Positions 17,157 to 24,308 of a stretch of DNA of 64,000 nt are shown piece after piece. The DNA comes from Actinacidiphila oryziradicis (GTDB lineage: Bacteria > Actinomycetota > Actinomycetes > Streptomycetales > Streptomycetaceae), in the NCBI RefSeq assembly GCF_005047355.1, contig NZ_SUMC01000002.1, positions 266,769 through 330,768 of the forward strand, given 5' to 3'. The notes under the pieces are model-generated. The model saw only the letters and a list, made by a program, of their open reading frames with translations, did no database searches and had not been told where the DNA came from. Numbering within the stretch: the stretch's first letter is position 1; each line of letters begins with the position of its first letter. Made by a program: the position numbers and the translations under genes.

Positions 17157-17201
17157 CGGTGACCAGCGTCAACTACTGAAGGTAGTTTTGGCTGGTCACC
17201 G
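17157..17201. terminator. 45-bp interrupted palindrome between OLD gene and attR
   Basis: Outer arms CGGTGACCAGC / GCTGGTCACCG (11 bp) enclose inner arms AACTAC / GTAGTT around a TGAAG loop. It can fold into a two-step hairpin and lies 90 bp after the OLD stop, so it may terminate that transcript. It is equally well placed, 46 bp from attR, to be a recombinase or excisionase site. Confidence 0.5.
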
Positions 17202-17247
17202 GGCAGATCGCGGCAAATCCACAGGTCAGCGCCCCGCCCACACCACT

Positions 17248-17309
17248 TGCTGGTGGAATGGCAGGGCTTCGCCCAGCGGTGCCAGGAGGCAGGACACCAG
17301 CTGTACTGC
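17248..17309. repeat. Right attachment site (attR), 62-bp direct repeat
   Basis: Second copy of the 62-bp sequence at 7761-7822, followed by TTGGTGTGGCCGTGAG. It reads as the orphaned C-terminal codons of the conserved gene at 7409-7837, including its stop, with no gene body upstream. Confidence 0.9.
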
Positions 17310-17342
17310 TTGGTGTGGCCGTGAGCCGGTGCCCGGACGTCC

Positions 17343-17835
17343 GTGGATGAGCGGGTCGAGCGGGTCGACGAACAGGACCGGGTCCTGGGCATCGTCGACC
17401 GTACCGAGGCCATCCAGCGCGGCTGGCTCCACCGCATAGCCACCACGGTCTGCCACGACCCCGCCGGCCGCGTCCTGGTCCACCAGCGACCCGCCGGCGC
17501 CTCCCGCTTCCCCGGCCAATACAACATGTTGCTCGGCGGCGCGGTGAACGTGGGCGAGTCCTACGAGGCGGCTGCGGCTCGCGAACTCGCCGAAGAGACC
17601 GGGGTGCACGCATCTGTGCGCTTCCGAGTCAAATACCTCTTGCCATGGCGCGATCAGCCCGTACTGGCTCGTCGTGCACGAAGCCGTCATCACGGCTGAC
17701 ATCCACCCCGACCCGGCAGAGATCGCCCGGCACCGCTGGATGACCGAGACCGAACTACGAAACGCCGTCCAGCACTGGCCCTTCGTCCCGGACGGCCTCG
17801 ACGCGTACGCCCGTTACCTCGCCGCACCCTGCTGA
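17343..17835 (+). pseudogene. NUDIX hydrolase broken by a frameshift
   Basis: The first frame starts at 17343 (GTG-GAT-GAG region; DERVERVDEQDRVLGIVDRT) and contains a NUDIX box GAVNVGESYEAAAARELAEE-TGV, with an N-terminus like IDI/YfcD-type NUDIX enzymes. After YLLPW at about 17650 the frame leaves homology and stops at 17699; a +1 change (skip one C in TGGCGCG) restores AISPYWLVVHEAVITADIHP, RHRWMTETELRNAVQHWPFVP and the natural stop at 17833-17835. One indel therefore breaks an otherwise complete gene. Before the element inserted, it lay directly after the conserved gene at 7409. Confidence 0.75.
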
Positions 17836-17867
17836 GCGCCGGGTTCAGCGGGTCAGCGGCCCGCCGG

Positions 17868-17973
17868 TGAACGTAGTGCTTCGAGTCGGTGCTGCCGTTG
17901 GCCGGCTGCCCCCGTCTCGTCAACCTCGATCAACCCATCAGGCCCATCAGGCCCATCAGGCCCATCAGGCCCA
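17868..17973 (-). pseudogene. Decayed NUDIX gene fragment with expanded repeat
   Basis: Read on the minus strand, the right part still encodes GQPANGSTDSKHYV, matching GQPANGITDSEHYV in the NUDIX gene at 14251-14787. The DNA matches at GTAGTGCT-CGAGTC and GCCGTTGGCCGGCTGCCC, then jumps to GTCTCGTC-ACCTCGATCA-ACCCAT, which is about 50 bp further on in the intact gene. It is an internally deleted leftover of a second copy. Confidence 0.6.
17934..17973. repeat. Four tandem CCCATCAGG repeats
   Basis: Four perfect copies of the 9-bp unit CCCATCAGG at 17934-17969 plus a partial CCCA. The first unit corresponds to ACCCATGGG of the intact NUDIX gene, so the array grew by slippage inside the dead gene. 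Too short and spacerless for a CRISPR. Confidence 0.85.
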
Positions 17974-18026
17974 CGGTTGACCCTCGACATGGTCGAGGCC
18001 TCACAGTTCTGGGTGTGGAGAGCGAG

Positions 18027-19127
18027 ATGCGCAGTATCGGTGAGGTGGCCCGCGACAGCGGTCTGAGTGTGAGCGCCCTGCGGTTCTACGACCGTGCCGG
18101 CGTGCTCATTCCGGCGTGGGTCGACCCGGTGAGCGGCTACCGCTGGTACAGCCCCGAACAGCTTGCGGAGTCGCGGCTACTGGCCCGACTGCGGCGGGTC
18201 GGAATGCCGTTGGCGGACATCCGGCTGGTGCTGGCCAGCTGGTCCAGTGCGGACGCCGACCTGGTGCGGAAGCTGCTGGAGGCGCATCTGCGCCGTCTCG
18301 AACTCGGGCTGTCCGACGCCCGCCATGAGCTCTCCACGGTCCGAGCGCTACTCGAACGCAGGGAGAACCCCATGACTTTGGTCCGCACCGCCACCGCCCA
18401 ACTGACCGTCTCCGCCGCTGAGCTGGCCGCCGCGCTGGACGCGGTCCGCTTCGCCGCCAGTACCGACCCTGAGCTGCCGATGCTCGGCGGCGTGCTCTTC
18501 GACCTGGAGAGCGAGGCGCTCCACGTCGTGGCCACAGACCGATACCGGATGGCCGTCGCACAAGCCGGTACCACCGGTCACGACGGGACCCGTGTCCAGG
18601 TCATCGTGCCCGCTCCGCTCGCGGACGCGATGCGGGCACTGCTCACTGACGACGCGTCCGCCCAGCTCACGGTGGACGGTGACCGCGTGGTTCTGGAGAC
18701 GGGGGACCGTCAGACGGCCGGCCGGCGCCTCCGCCACGAGTTCCCCGACTACCGTCGCCTCGTCCGCCTACCGGCGGGGCGACGCGTCCTCGTCGATGTG
18801 CCGGTCCTCCGCGAGGCGGTGGGAACGGGCCCAGTCCGCGCAAGCAAGGTGCGCGAGCAGGACGGCGTGTCCGTCAGCATCAGCGTGCTCACAGTGACTG
18901 CGGACGGTGCGGTGACGGTTTCCGAAGACTTCGAGGAGGGCCAGGACCACGTCGCGGTCAACCGCGACTTTCTGTTGCACGCCCTCGCCGCGGGAGCCCG
19001 GGACCAACTCATTGTGGAGTTCGGTGGCCCTACGGCACCCCTGGCGATCCGTCGGCCCGACGCCGAGGACACCTTCTCGATGCTGATGCCGGTTCGCCTG
19101 GAAGACCAGCCAGGCGGAAGGGGGTAA
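18027..19127 (+). CDS. MerR-type HTH fused to a DNA polymerase III beta-clamp-like domain
   Basis: 366 residues from ATG 18027 (MRSIGEVARDSGLSVSALRF), with GGAG 8 bp upstream. Residues 1-70 are a MerR winged helix (YDRAGVLIPAWVDPVSGYRW, QLAESRLLARLRRVGMPL), then a dimerisation-type helix (LLEAHLRRLELGLSDARHEL). From about residue 120 the sequence resembles the DnaN fold: AELAAALDAVRFAAS, LPMLGGVLFDLESEALHVVA, TDRYRMAVAQ, GRRLRHEFPDYRRLVRLP and NRDFLLHALAAGARDQLIVE then a C-terminal SMLMPVRL. These match sliding-clamp subdomains, of which about two fit in the length rather than three. No DNA polymerase gene is nearby. It could be a regulator that senses replication proteins or DNA, or a repurposed clamp fold as effector domain. 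Confidence 0.8.
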   Translation: MRSIGEVARDSGLSVSALRFYDRAGVLIPAWVDPVSGYRWYSPEQLAESRLLARLRRVGMPLADIRLVLASWSSADADLVRKLLEAHLRRLELGLSDARHELSTVRALLERRENPMTLVRTATAQLTVSAAELAAALDAVRFAASTDPELPMLGGVLFDLESEALHVVATDRYRMAVAQAGTTGHDGTRVQVIVPAPLADAMRALLTDDASAQLTVDGDRVVLETGDRQTAGRRLRHEFPDYRRLVRLPAGRRVLVDVPVLREAVGTGPVRASKVREQDGVSVSISVLTVTADGAVTVSEDFEEGQDHVAVNRDFLLHALAAGARDQLIVEFGGPTAPLAIRRPDAEDTFSMLMPVRLEDQPGGRG

Positions 19128-19159
19128 AGGACCCACCCTGCCGGCTCGTTGCGCCGGGC

Positions 19160-19513
19160 TCAGCGGAAGGCGGTGGCGTTCTCCGAAGCCCACTGCTGGA
19201 ACGATCTCGCCGGGGAGCCGGTGACCCGCGATACCGTATCGCGCACCTGCAGCAGCTCGTCGTTGACATCCCCGCCCATGAGGTCGAGCACCGCGTCCGC
19301 GCTCTGGTCTCCCATGAAGGAAGCCATCTGCCGCCGGGCCTCGTCCCGGCTGATCTCGACGAAGGGCACTTCTTGCCCCAGAACAGCCGCGATGGCCTCG
19401 ACCTGCTGCCGGGGCGGGATCCGTTCCGGCCCGGTCAGTGCGTACGTCCGGCTTTGGTGGCCCGGCTCGGTCAGCGCCACTCGGGCCTGAGCGGCGGATC
19501 CGGCAGCCGGCAC
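19160..19513 (-). pseudogene. C-terminal remnant of an NmrA-like NAD(P)-binding protein
   Basis: Encodes the second half of an atypical SDR/NmrA-type protein: ALTEPGHQSRTYALTGPERI, QVEAIAAVLGQEVPFVEISR, then a C-terminus ending QQWASENATAFR. The N-terminal Rossmann half with its GxxGxxG motif is absent; upstream DNA in all frames lacks it. The 5' end is therefore deleted. Confidence 0.65.
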
Positions 19514-19638
19514 CTCACCAGCAGACAGCTCCAGCCTTCAAAAGCGCCTGTTTCCCGGGCCTCGTCCCACGGGAAGGAAGCGTCCGAGCGCGCCACTGCG
19601 CTGGCGTGCGACCCCGCTCCGCCGACGAATGGATCACT

Positions 19639-20160
19639 GTGATTCAGCCGCACTCCGGCGTCCGACCGCACGCCTTGGAACCCGCGAACGAGTCGATGAC
19701 CCTGCTCGTCGCCGCCGTGATCGTCCACGACCAGGACAACCACCGCGTCGTTCTCCTCCAACGCGGCCCCAAGGCCAAATTCGCCCAAGGCCTGTGGGAC
19801 CTGCCCACCGGCAAGAACGACCCCGGCGAACCCATCACCGAAACGGCGGTCCGCGAACTCCGCGAGGAGACCGGCCTCCTGGTGGACCCGACGTCCCTGC
19901 ATCTCGCTCACGTCATCCATGGCGCCTGGGGCGTCGAATCCCCCAACGGCTTCCTCACCGTCGTCTTCGCCACCCATGAATGGACCGGCGAGCTCATCAA
20001 CCCGGAGCCCGACAAGCACTCCGAAGTCCGCTGGGTCGACACCACCGCGATCCCGCAGGAATTCGTACCGTCCACTCGCAACGCGCTCGCCCACTATTTG
20101 AACGGCGATGTGCAGGTGACCCTGCGCGGCTGGAATGAGACCGACGGTAGGCGAACGTAG
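19639..20160 (+). CDS. NUDIX hydrolase
   Basis: 173 residues from GTG 19639; ATG 19696 (MTLLVAAVIVHDQDN) is also possible. NUDIX box GKNDPGEPITETAVRELREE-TGLL is complete, near residues 70-92. The start of the fold, AAVIVHDQDNHRVVLLQRGP, and WGVESPNGFLTVVFATHEW are like the MutT/ADP-ribose pyrophosphatase type common in Streptomyces. It is the intact survivor among three NUDIX loci outside the element (17343 broken, 17868 relic). Substrate not inferable. Confidence 0.85.
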   Translation: MIQPHSGVRPHALEPANESMTLLVAAVIVHDQDNHRVVLLQRGPKAKFAQGLWDLPTGKNDPGEPITETAVRELREETGLLVDPTSLHLAHVIHGAWGVESPNGFLTVVFATHEWTGELINPEPDKHSEVRWVDTTAIPQEFVPSTRNALAHYLNGDVQVTLRGWNETDGRRT

Positions 20161-20628
20161 CCGGTCTCCGTTCTCAGACGGCTTGGCCCCGGGGCGGGGG
20201 AAGTGGGCGGGGGCCCGGTGGCTGCCCTCCCGGCCAGTGGGTGGGGGGCTTGGGTCAGGTCGGCGACCTCCGCCTCGAACGGGCGTACGCAGGCATGTGT
20301 GGGAACATGGAAAGTGCGCTACGAGGGCGTCTGCGCAGGGCTTGGACGGGGGCCAAGCACATCCGGTTCGACTGAGCGGCGGCCGTTGGTTTCGGTGGCG
20401 GCACTGGTTCTTCCGTGCCCGGCCGCCTCCGGTACTTCCGTGCCCAGCCTGTCCGGAATTGCCAGGTGCATGTACAAAATATCAAGCGTTTCCTCGCAAC
20501 CCCGGACGGCTGATCCTCCGCGCAAGGCAACCTCGGACGCGTCACTTCCCTCCTACAGCGCGTAGGAGCTTGGCGCGTCGCCCCGCCACCTGCGGCCCGA
20601 CCATCAGCGCAGATAGGACGCACTGGAC
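20161..20628. other. 468-bp gap without a gene
   Basis: No frame here has codon use or motifs I trust. A short AT-richer patch (CATGTACAAAATATCAAGCG, about 20467) stands out and could be a promoter. An interrupted inverted pair CTCCTAC/GTAGGAG at about 20551-20570 follows. Confidence 0.4.
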
Positions 20629-21843
20629 ATGTCGATCCGGGAGATGACCACAATCAAGACGGTCGACACTCCGAGAGTCCCACTACCCTCGCAGCGAGTG
20701 CGTGCGGCGCTGCGAGACGCGGCACCCGCTCTGCTGGGCTACGCCGCCGTACGCGCCGTCGGCGTGGTGGTGCTCATCTACTGGGGTCACGCGCGAGGCC
20801 AGTCGTGGCTCCGCAAGCTATCGACGATATGGGACGCGAACTGGTACGCGAACGTCGCCGTTCACGGCTACGGCCACTCGCTGCCCGCGATGAGCAACGG
20901 CCACGGCCCCACCGTGCACAGCAACATGGCGTTCTTCCCGCTGTACCCGGCGGCCATCCGGGTGGTGCGGGCGATCACGCCATTCGACACGCACTCCTCC
21001 GCGCTGGCGATCGCCTGGGTGGCCTCGCTGGCGGCGGCGTGGGGCATCTTCGCCGTCGGCTCCTGGTGCTACGGCCGTCAAGTGGGAATCGCGGCCACGT
21101 TGCTCTGGGGCGTGCTGCCGCAGGCAGTGATAGAGAGCCTGGCGTACACCGAGCCGCTGTTCACCGCGCTGGCCGCCTGGTCGCTGTACGCCGTACTGAC
21201 CCGCCGGTGGCTGTGGGCGGGGGTGCTGTGCGCCCTGGCCGGACTGACCCGGCCGAGCGGTGCCGCGGTGTTGGCGGCAGTCGGCTTCGCAGTGGGCGCG
21301 GAACTGCTGCGACTCCGGCGGCTCGGGCAGCCGGCCAAGGCGTGGCGCCCCTGCCTCGGATTGCTCATCGGCGCGGCCGGCCTGTTCGGATACGTCGGCT
21401 GGGTCGACCTCCGGCTCGGCCGTTGGGACGGCTATCTGGCCGTCCAGCACCAGTGGAACTCGAACTTCGACTTTGGGCACTCCACAGCACGCCACATCGC
21501 CGCGCTCCTGCTGCACTCCACGCCGTCGCCGCTCGGCGGGATCGTCGTGACGCTGATCCTGTGCGCGGCAGCGGTACTTTTCGCCCTGTCGTCCGCGAAC
21601 CGCCAGCCGCTGCCGCTGCTCGTCTACAGCGCGATGCTCATGGTGATGGCCGTGGGGGACACGGGATTCTTCAATTCCCGCTCGCGCTTCCTGCTCCCCG
21701 CCTTCCCGCTGCTGCTGCCCCTGGCGACGGGCCTGACCCGGGTGCGCTCCCGGGCCAGCCGAGTCGTCCTGCTGTCTTCGGCGACCATCGCGTCCGCGCT
21801 CTACGGCGGCTTCCTGGTCTACGTCTACAACCACGCCCTCTAG
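20629..21843 (+). CDS. PIG-V-like integral membrane mannosyltransferase
   Basis: 404 residues with about ten hydrophobic helices. The layout, an early Asp-containing loop (TIWDANWYANVAVHGYGHSL), AFFPLYPAAIRVVRAITPF, SLAYTEPLFTALAAWSLYA, LAGLTRPSGAAVLAAVGF and FFNSRSRFLLPAFPLLLPLA, matches actinobacterial relatives of GPI mannosyltransferase 2 / GT-C enzymes, which use polyprenyl-phosphate mannose to glycosylate exported proteins or lipids. The WDANWY and Arg-Pro-Ser-Gly motifs are the family landmarks. It stands alone; the preceding 468 bp are free of genes. Convergent with the DUF3152 remnant, overlapping it by 4 bp. Confidence 0.82.
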   Translation: MSIREMTTIKTVDTPRVPLPSQRVRAALRDAAPALLGYAAVRAVGVVVLIYWGHARGQSWLRKLSTIWDANWYANVAVHGYGHSLPAMSNGHGPTVHSNMAFFPLYPAAIRVVRAITPFDTHSSALAIAWVASLAAAWGIFAVGSWCYGRQVGIAATLLWGVLPQAVIESLAYTEPLFTALAAWSLYAVLTRRWLWAGVLCALAGLTRPSGAAVLAAVGFAVGAELLRLRRLGQPAKAWRPCLGLLIGAAGLFGYVGWVDLRLGRWDGYLAVQHQWNSNFDFGHSTARHIAALLLHSTPSPLGGIVVTLILCAAAVLFALSSANRQPLPLLVYSAMLMVMAVGDTGFFNSRSRFLLPAFPLLLPLATGLTRVRSRASRVVLLSSATIASALYGGFLVYVYNHAL

Positions 21844-22088
21844 GGGGCCGCTGGGCCGCCCAGGTATCTGCCGCTGGGGCTGTACGGCCAGGCGTTGGCC
21901 ACGCAGCCGTGGAGTCCGTCGATCTGCTGCATCATCGCCGGTGCGGGCTTGCCCTTTCCGGGGCAGCCCTCGTGGCCGTGGCCGATGCGGTGGCCGACCT
22001 CATGGTTGATGATCAGCGCCCGGTACTCGTGGATCGGCCCTAGGAACTGCGGTGGGCCGGTGTTCCAGCGCTTCAGGTTGACCATCAC
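21840..22088 (-). pseudogene. C-terminal fragment of a DUF3152-type zinc metallopeptidase
   Basis: Encodes NLKRWNTGPPQFLGPIHEYR followed by the metalloprotease signature NHEVGHRIGHGHEGC (HExxHxxGxxH-like) and GLHGCVANAWPYSPSG, the end of DUF3152 proteins. About 15 more in-frame codons upstream (ISEVNCSVGSQVMVNL) still look homologous, up to about 22130, after which similarity stops. The family normally exceeds 200 residues with a signal peptide, so the 5' half is lost. Confidence 0.7.
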
Positions 22089-22219
22089 CTGACTGCCGAC
22101 GGAGCAGTTGACCTCGCTGATTGGAACCGGTCGGGGCGCCCTCCGCGTTGCCCCATCTTTCGTAGGTCACTGGTTATACGTCTTATACGTCGCTGCGGGC
22201 CGCAGAACTCACGGGCGGT

Positions 22220-22975
22220 TCACTGGGGCGCCGGCGGAGCGACCACGGGGAAGGGGATCTGGTCGGTGTCGAATCCGCCCTCGATGATCTGGCGGGCGAA
22301 GTCCGAGAGGCGCAGGTGCTGCGAGCGGGCGTATTTACGGAAGGCGACAAAGGCCTCGTCGACGGTGGTCTGCCAGCGTTCGGCCAGGACGCCCTTCGCC
22401 TGTTCGACCAGGATGCGGCTGGTCAGCGCGGCTTGGAGCTGGCCCTTTTCGACGTATGTCTGTTCAAGGGTCCGCTGTTGCAGGATCGCGATGGTGGCGA
22501 CGTCGCCCAGTGCCTGGGCCAGCGCGACGCCCTCGATGCCGAGTGGGGGCGCGGGTGCGGCCTGGAAAAGGCTGAGGGCCCCTACGATCCGCGTGCGCAG
22601 CCGCAGGGGCAGGGCGTGGGTGACGGTGAAGCCGGATGCCCGGGCGCGGGAGGCGAACTGGGGCCATGCTGCGGTGGCGGTCAGATCGGTGAGGTTGATG
22701 TTGGTCCTGGCGGAACCGGAGCGGTAGCACTCCACGCAGGGGCCCTGGGCGTGCTGGAGGGCGAAGAGTTCGAGCAGCCGGGTGTGCTCGTCCGAGGCGG
22801 CGATGATCTGCAGGTCTCCGTACTGGTCGGCGAGCAGGATCCCTGCGGCGGACACGCCCAGCAACTCCACACAGCGCGTGGAGAGATTCTGGAGGAAGTC
22901 GATGACGTCGAACTCGTCGATCAGTGAGTCGGCCACCTCCACGAAGATCTCTGCCAGACGTTGTTCACGGGCCAC
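22220..22975 (-). CDS. GAF and ANTAR domain regulator
   Basis: About 251 residues from GTG 22975, which has AAGGGG at 9-bp spacing; ATG 22984 abuts that site. GAF domain residues about 15-165 (EIFVEVADSLIDEFDVIDFL, GVSAAGILLADQYGDLQIIA, GFTVTHALPLRLRTRIVGAL); ANTAR at the C-terminus (LQAALTSRILVEQAKGVLAE, AFVAFRKYARSQHLRLSDFA). ANTAR domains bind paired RNA hairpins and prevent termination; GAF binds a small ligand. Five bases separate it from the upstream GAF-ANTAR gene at 22981, so the pair is co-transcribed and may form a heteromer. Confidence 0.88.
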   Translation of the reverse strand: MAREQRLAEIFVEVADSLIDEFDVIDFLQNLSTRCVELLGVSAAGILLADQYGDLQIIAASDEHTRLLELFALQHAQGPCVECYRSGSARTNINLTDLTATAAWPQFASRARASGFTVTHALPLRLRTRIVGALSLFQAAPAPPLGIEGVALAQALGDVATIAILQQRTLEQTYVEKGQLQAALTSRILVEQAKGVLAERWQTTVDEAFVAFRKYARSQHLRLSDFARQIIEGGFDTDQIPFPVVAPPAPQ

Positions 22976-22980
22976 TCTGA

Positions 22981-23700
22981 TCATCCCCTTGGGTTTCCGG
23001 GCGGATTCGGCCCGTTCATTGCGACGTGAAAACGCAATCGCCTGGCCACCACATCGTGGGCAACATCGTTGATGGGACGTCCGCTGCTGTACGCCGAGGC
23101 CCGCAGGCGCAGCAACGCTTCGGGGAAGGGAACATCGAGCTGGACAGTTATCATGCCGGTCGCCTGGTGCACCACAGCTCGTTGAAGCACCCGGGTGGAC
23201 TCCGCGGGCGCCCAGGAATCCAGCAGGCGTCCGTCGCCGCCGAGGAAGAGCGCGGTCAACACCGCGGACAGCGCGAGGGCGTCCGTGGCCTGCTGCTCGG
23301 ACATCGGCCCGGAGGAGCGGCGCAGCGCCGTCAGGACACCCACCCGGATGGCCCCGAGCCCCAGGGGAAAGCAGAAGACCGCGCGTACGGGCAGGCCTTC
23401 GAGCGTCTGGGCCAGGACCGGCCACCGATCAGGGCGGATCCTGGCCAGGTCAGGCGCCGCCACCAGTTCGCCCGAACGGAGCGCGTCGGGGCCGGGCCCC
23501 TCACCGAGCGTGAATTGCGCGTCCTCGAAGCGAACGCTGAGATCTCCGGAACACCAGACCAGCTCCGAGGCGCTTCCCGAGACCGCCAGGGATGCCGCGA
23601 TGCTGTCCACGCCGAGGGCGGCGGCGCTCGCCACGGCGGTATGTGAGCGGTCCCGCCGGTGCAGCAGGGCCAGGATCTCGGCCATGCGGTCGCTGATCAC
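22981..23700 (-). CDS. GAF and ANTAR domain regulator (partner copy)
   Basis: 239 residues. GAF-like region (TAVASAAALGVDSIAASLAV, LVWCSGDLSVRFEDAQFTLG, EGLPVRAVFCFPLGLGAIRV) followed by an ANTAR domain (VLQRAVVHQATGMITVQLDV, EALLRLRASAYSSGRPINDV). The first gene of a minus-strand pair with 22220-22975. Sequence identity to its partner is low, consistent with division of labour rather than recent duplication. Predicted role: RNA-binding antiterminator responding to a cytoplasmic signal. Confidence 0.85.
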   Translation of the reverse strand: MISDRMAEILALLHRRDRSHTAVASAAALGVDSIAASLAVSGSASELVWCSGDLSVRFEDAQFTLGEGPGPDALRSGELVAAPDLARIRPDRWPVLAQTLEGLPVRAVFCFPLGLGAIRVGVLTALRRSSGPMSEQQATDALALSAVLTALFLGGDGRLLDSWAPAESTRVLQRAVVHQATGMITVQLDVPFPEALLRLRASAYSSGRPINDVAHDVVARRLRFHVAMNGPNPPGNPRG

Positions 23701-23817
23701 TTGAGTCCGCCCCGCAGACGCAGGAAAGTGCGGAAAAGCCTTTCGACGGTGTGCCTTCCACTCGCGTGCGTACTCTACCGCCGTGACGGGCCGGGCCCGC
23801 GTGTCCGACCGTTCGCG

Positions 23818-24183
23818 TCACAGAGGCGCCATGTAGGCCCGACCACACTGGGCTTCGTGAACGCTGATGTAACGCGGGAACAGTGCGTTGAGGCGGGCCG
23901 CGCGGAAGAGCAGCTCGATGCTGGGGTGCGTGTAGACCACCCGCGTCCATCCCCCGCGCTTCTCGTTCCGGTCCCGCACGGCACACAGCTCGCCCAGAGC
24001 GCTGCAGTCCATGAAGGACACCTCGCTGAGGTCAACGACCAGCCAGGGCAACGGGTTTGCGTCTCCCGGGCCTCGCAGGTCGGCGGCGAACGCCGGCGCC
24101 GTCATCAGATCGAGTTCTCCGATGGCCCGGACCACCCGACAGGGCTGCATGAGGACCGGGTCCAAGGCACCCATCCGATTCAT
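23818..24183 (-). CDS. STAS-domain anti-sigma factor antagonist-like protein
   Basis: 121 residues from ATG 24183, with AGGAG six bases upstream; an ATG at 24270 would add an Ala/Glu-rich extension. The domain reads VVRAIGELDLMTAPAFAADL, WLVVDLSEVSFMDCSALGEL and RLNALFPRYISV, a typical SpoIIAA/RsbV fold. The Ser in DCSALG is at the phosphorylation position. It may pair with a GHKL kinase elsewhere, such as the one at 12265, but that is only co-location. Confidence 0.82.
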   Translation of the reverse strand: MNRMGALDPVLMQPCRVVRAIGELDLMTAPAFAADLRGPGDANPLPWLVVDLSEVSFMDCSALGELCAVRDRNEKRGGWTRVVYTHPSIELLFRAARLNALFPRYISVHEAQCGRAYMAPL

Positions 24184-24308
24184 CTCCTTCTCCTGCTCTT
24201 CCTGAATGAGGAATGAGGTTGCGAAGGAAGCCGGGTTCACGGGCGCCGCAATATCCAAATGGTAGCCCATGCACGGCCGTACACGGAGTAAATGTCATAT
24301 TTCACAAT

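Larger units (their letters stand above)
7761..17309. mobile_element. Integrative element (about 9.5 kb) with tyrosine recombinase
   Basis: A 62-bp identical direct repeat marks both ends. The recombinase gene lies 80 bp inside the left repeat and transcribes toward it, the usual arrangement of integrase next to attP. Cargo: remnant of a plus-strand gene, an APH-like kinase, a small peptide, a radical-SAM protein, an unknown protein, a GHKL ATPase, an HTH-TPR regulator, a NUDIX hydrolase and an OLD nuclease. I see no replication initiator, FtsK/TraB-type transfer protein or sporulation-spread genes, so it is either a mobilisable/defective element or a genomic island. Insertion into the 3' end of a protein gene, not a tRNA, is unusual. 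Confidence 0.85.

Noticed and set aside
15145..17309. Gabija or PARIS defence system
   Set aside because: No UvrD-like helicase or AriB-like partner follows the ATPase; after it there are only repeats and attR.
17934..17973. Tandem CCCATCAGG units as a CRISPR array
   Set aside because: Units are only 9 bp with no spacers and lie inside a dead NUDIX gene; simple slippage explains them.
20161..20628. A short coding gene in the 468-bp gap
   Set aside because: Frames there lack plausible codon use, ribosome site and motifs.
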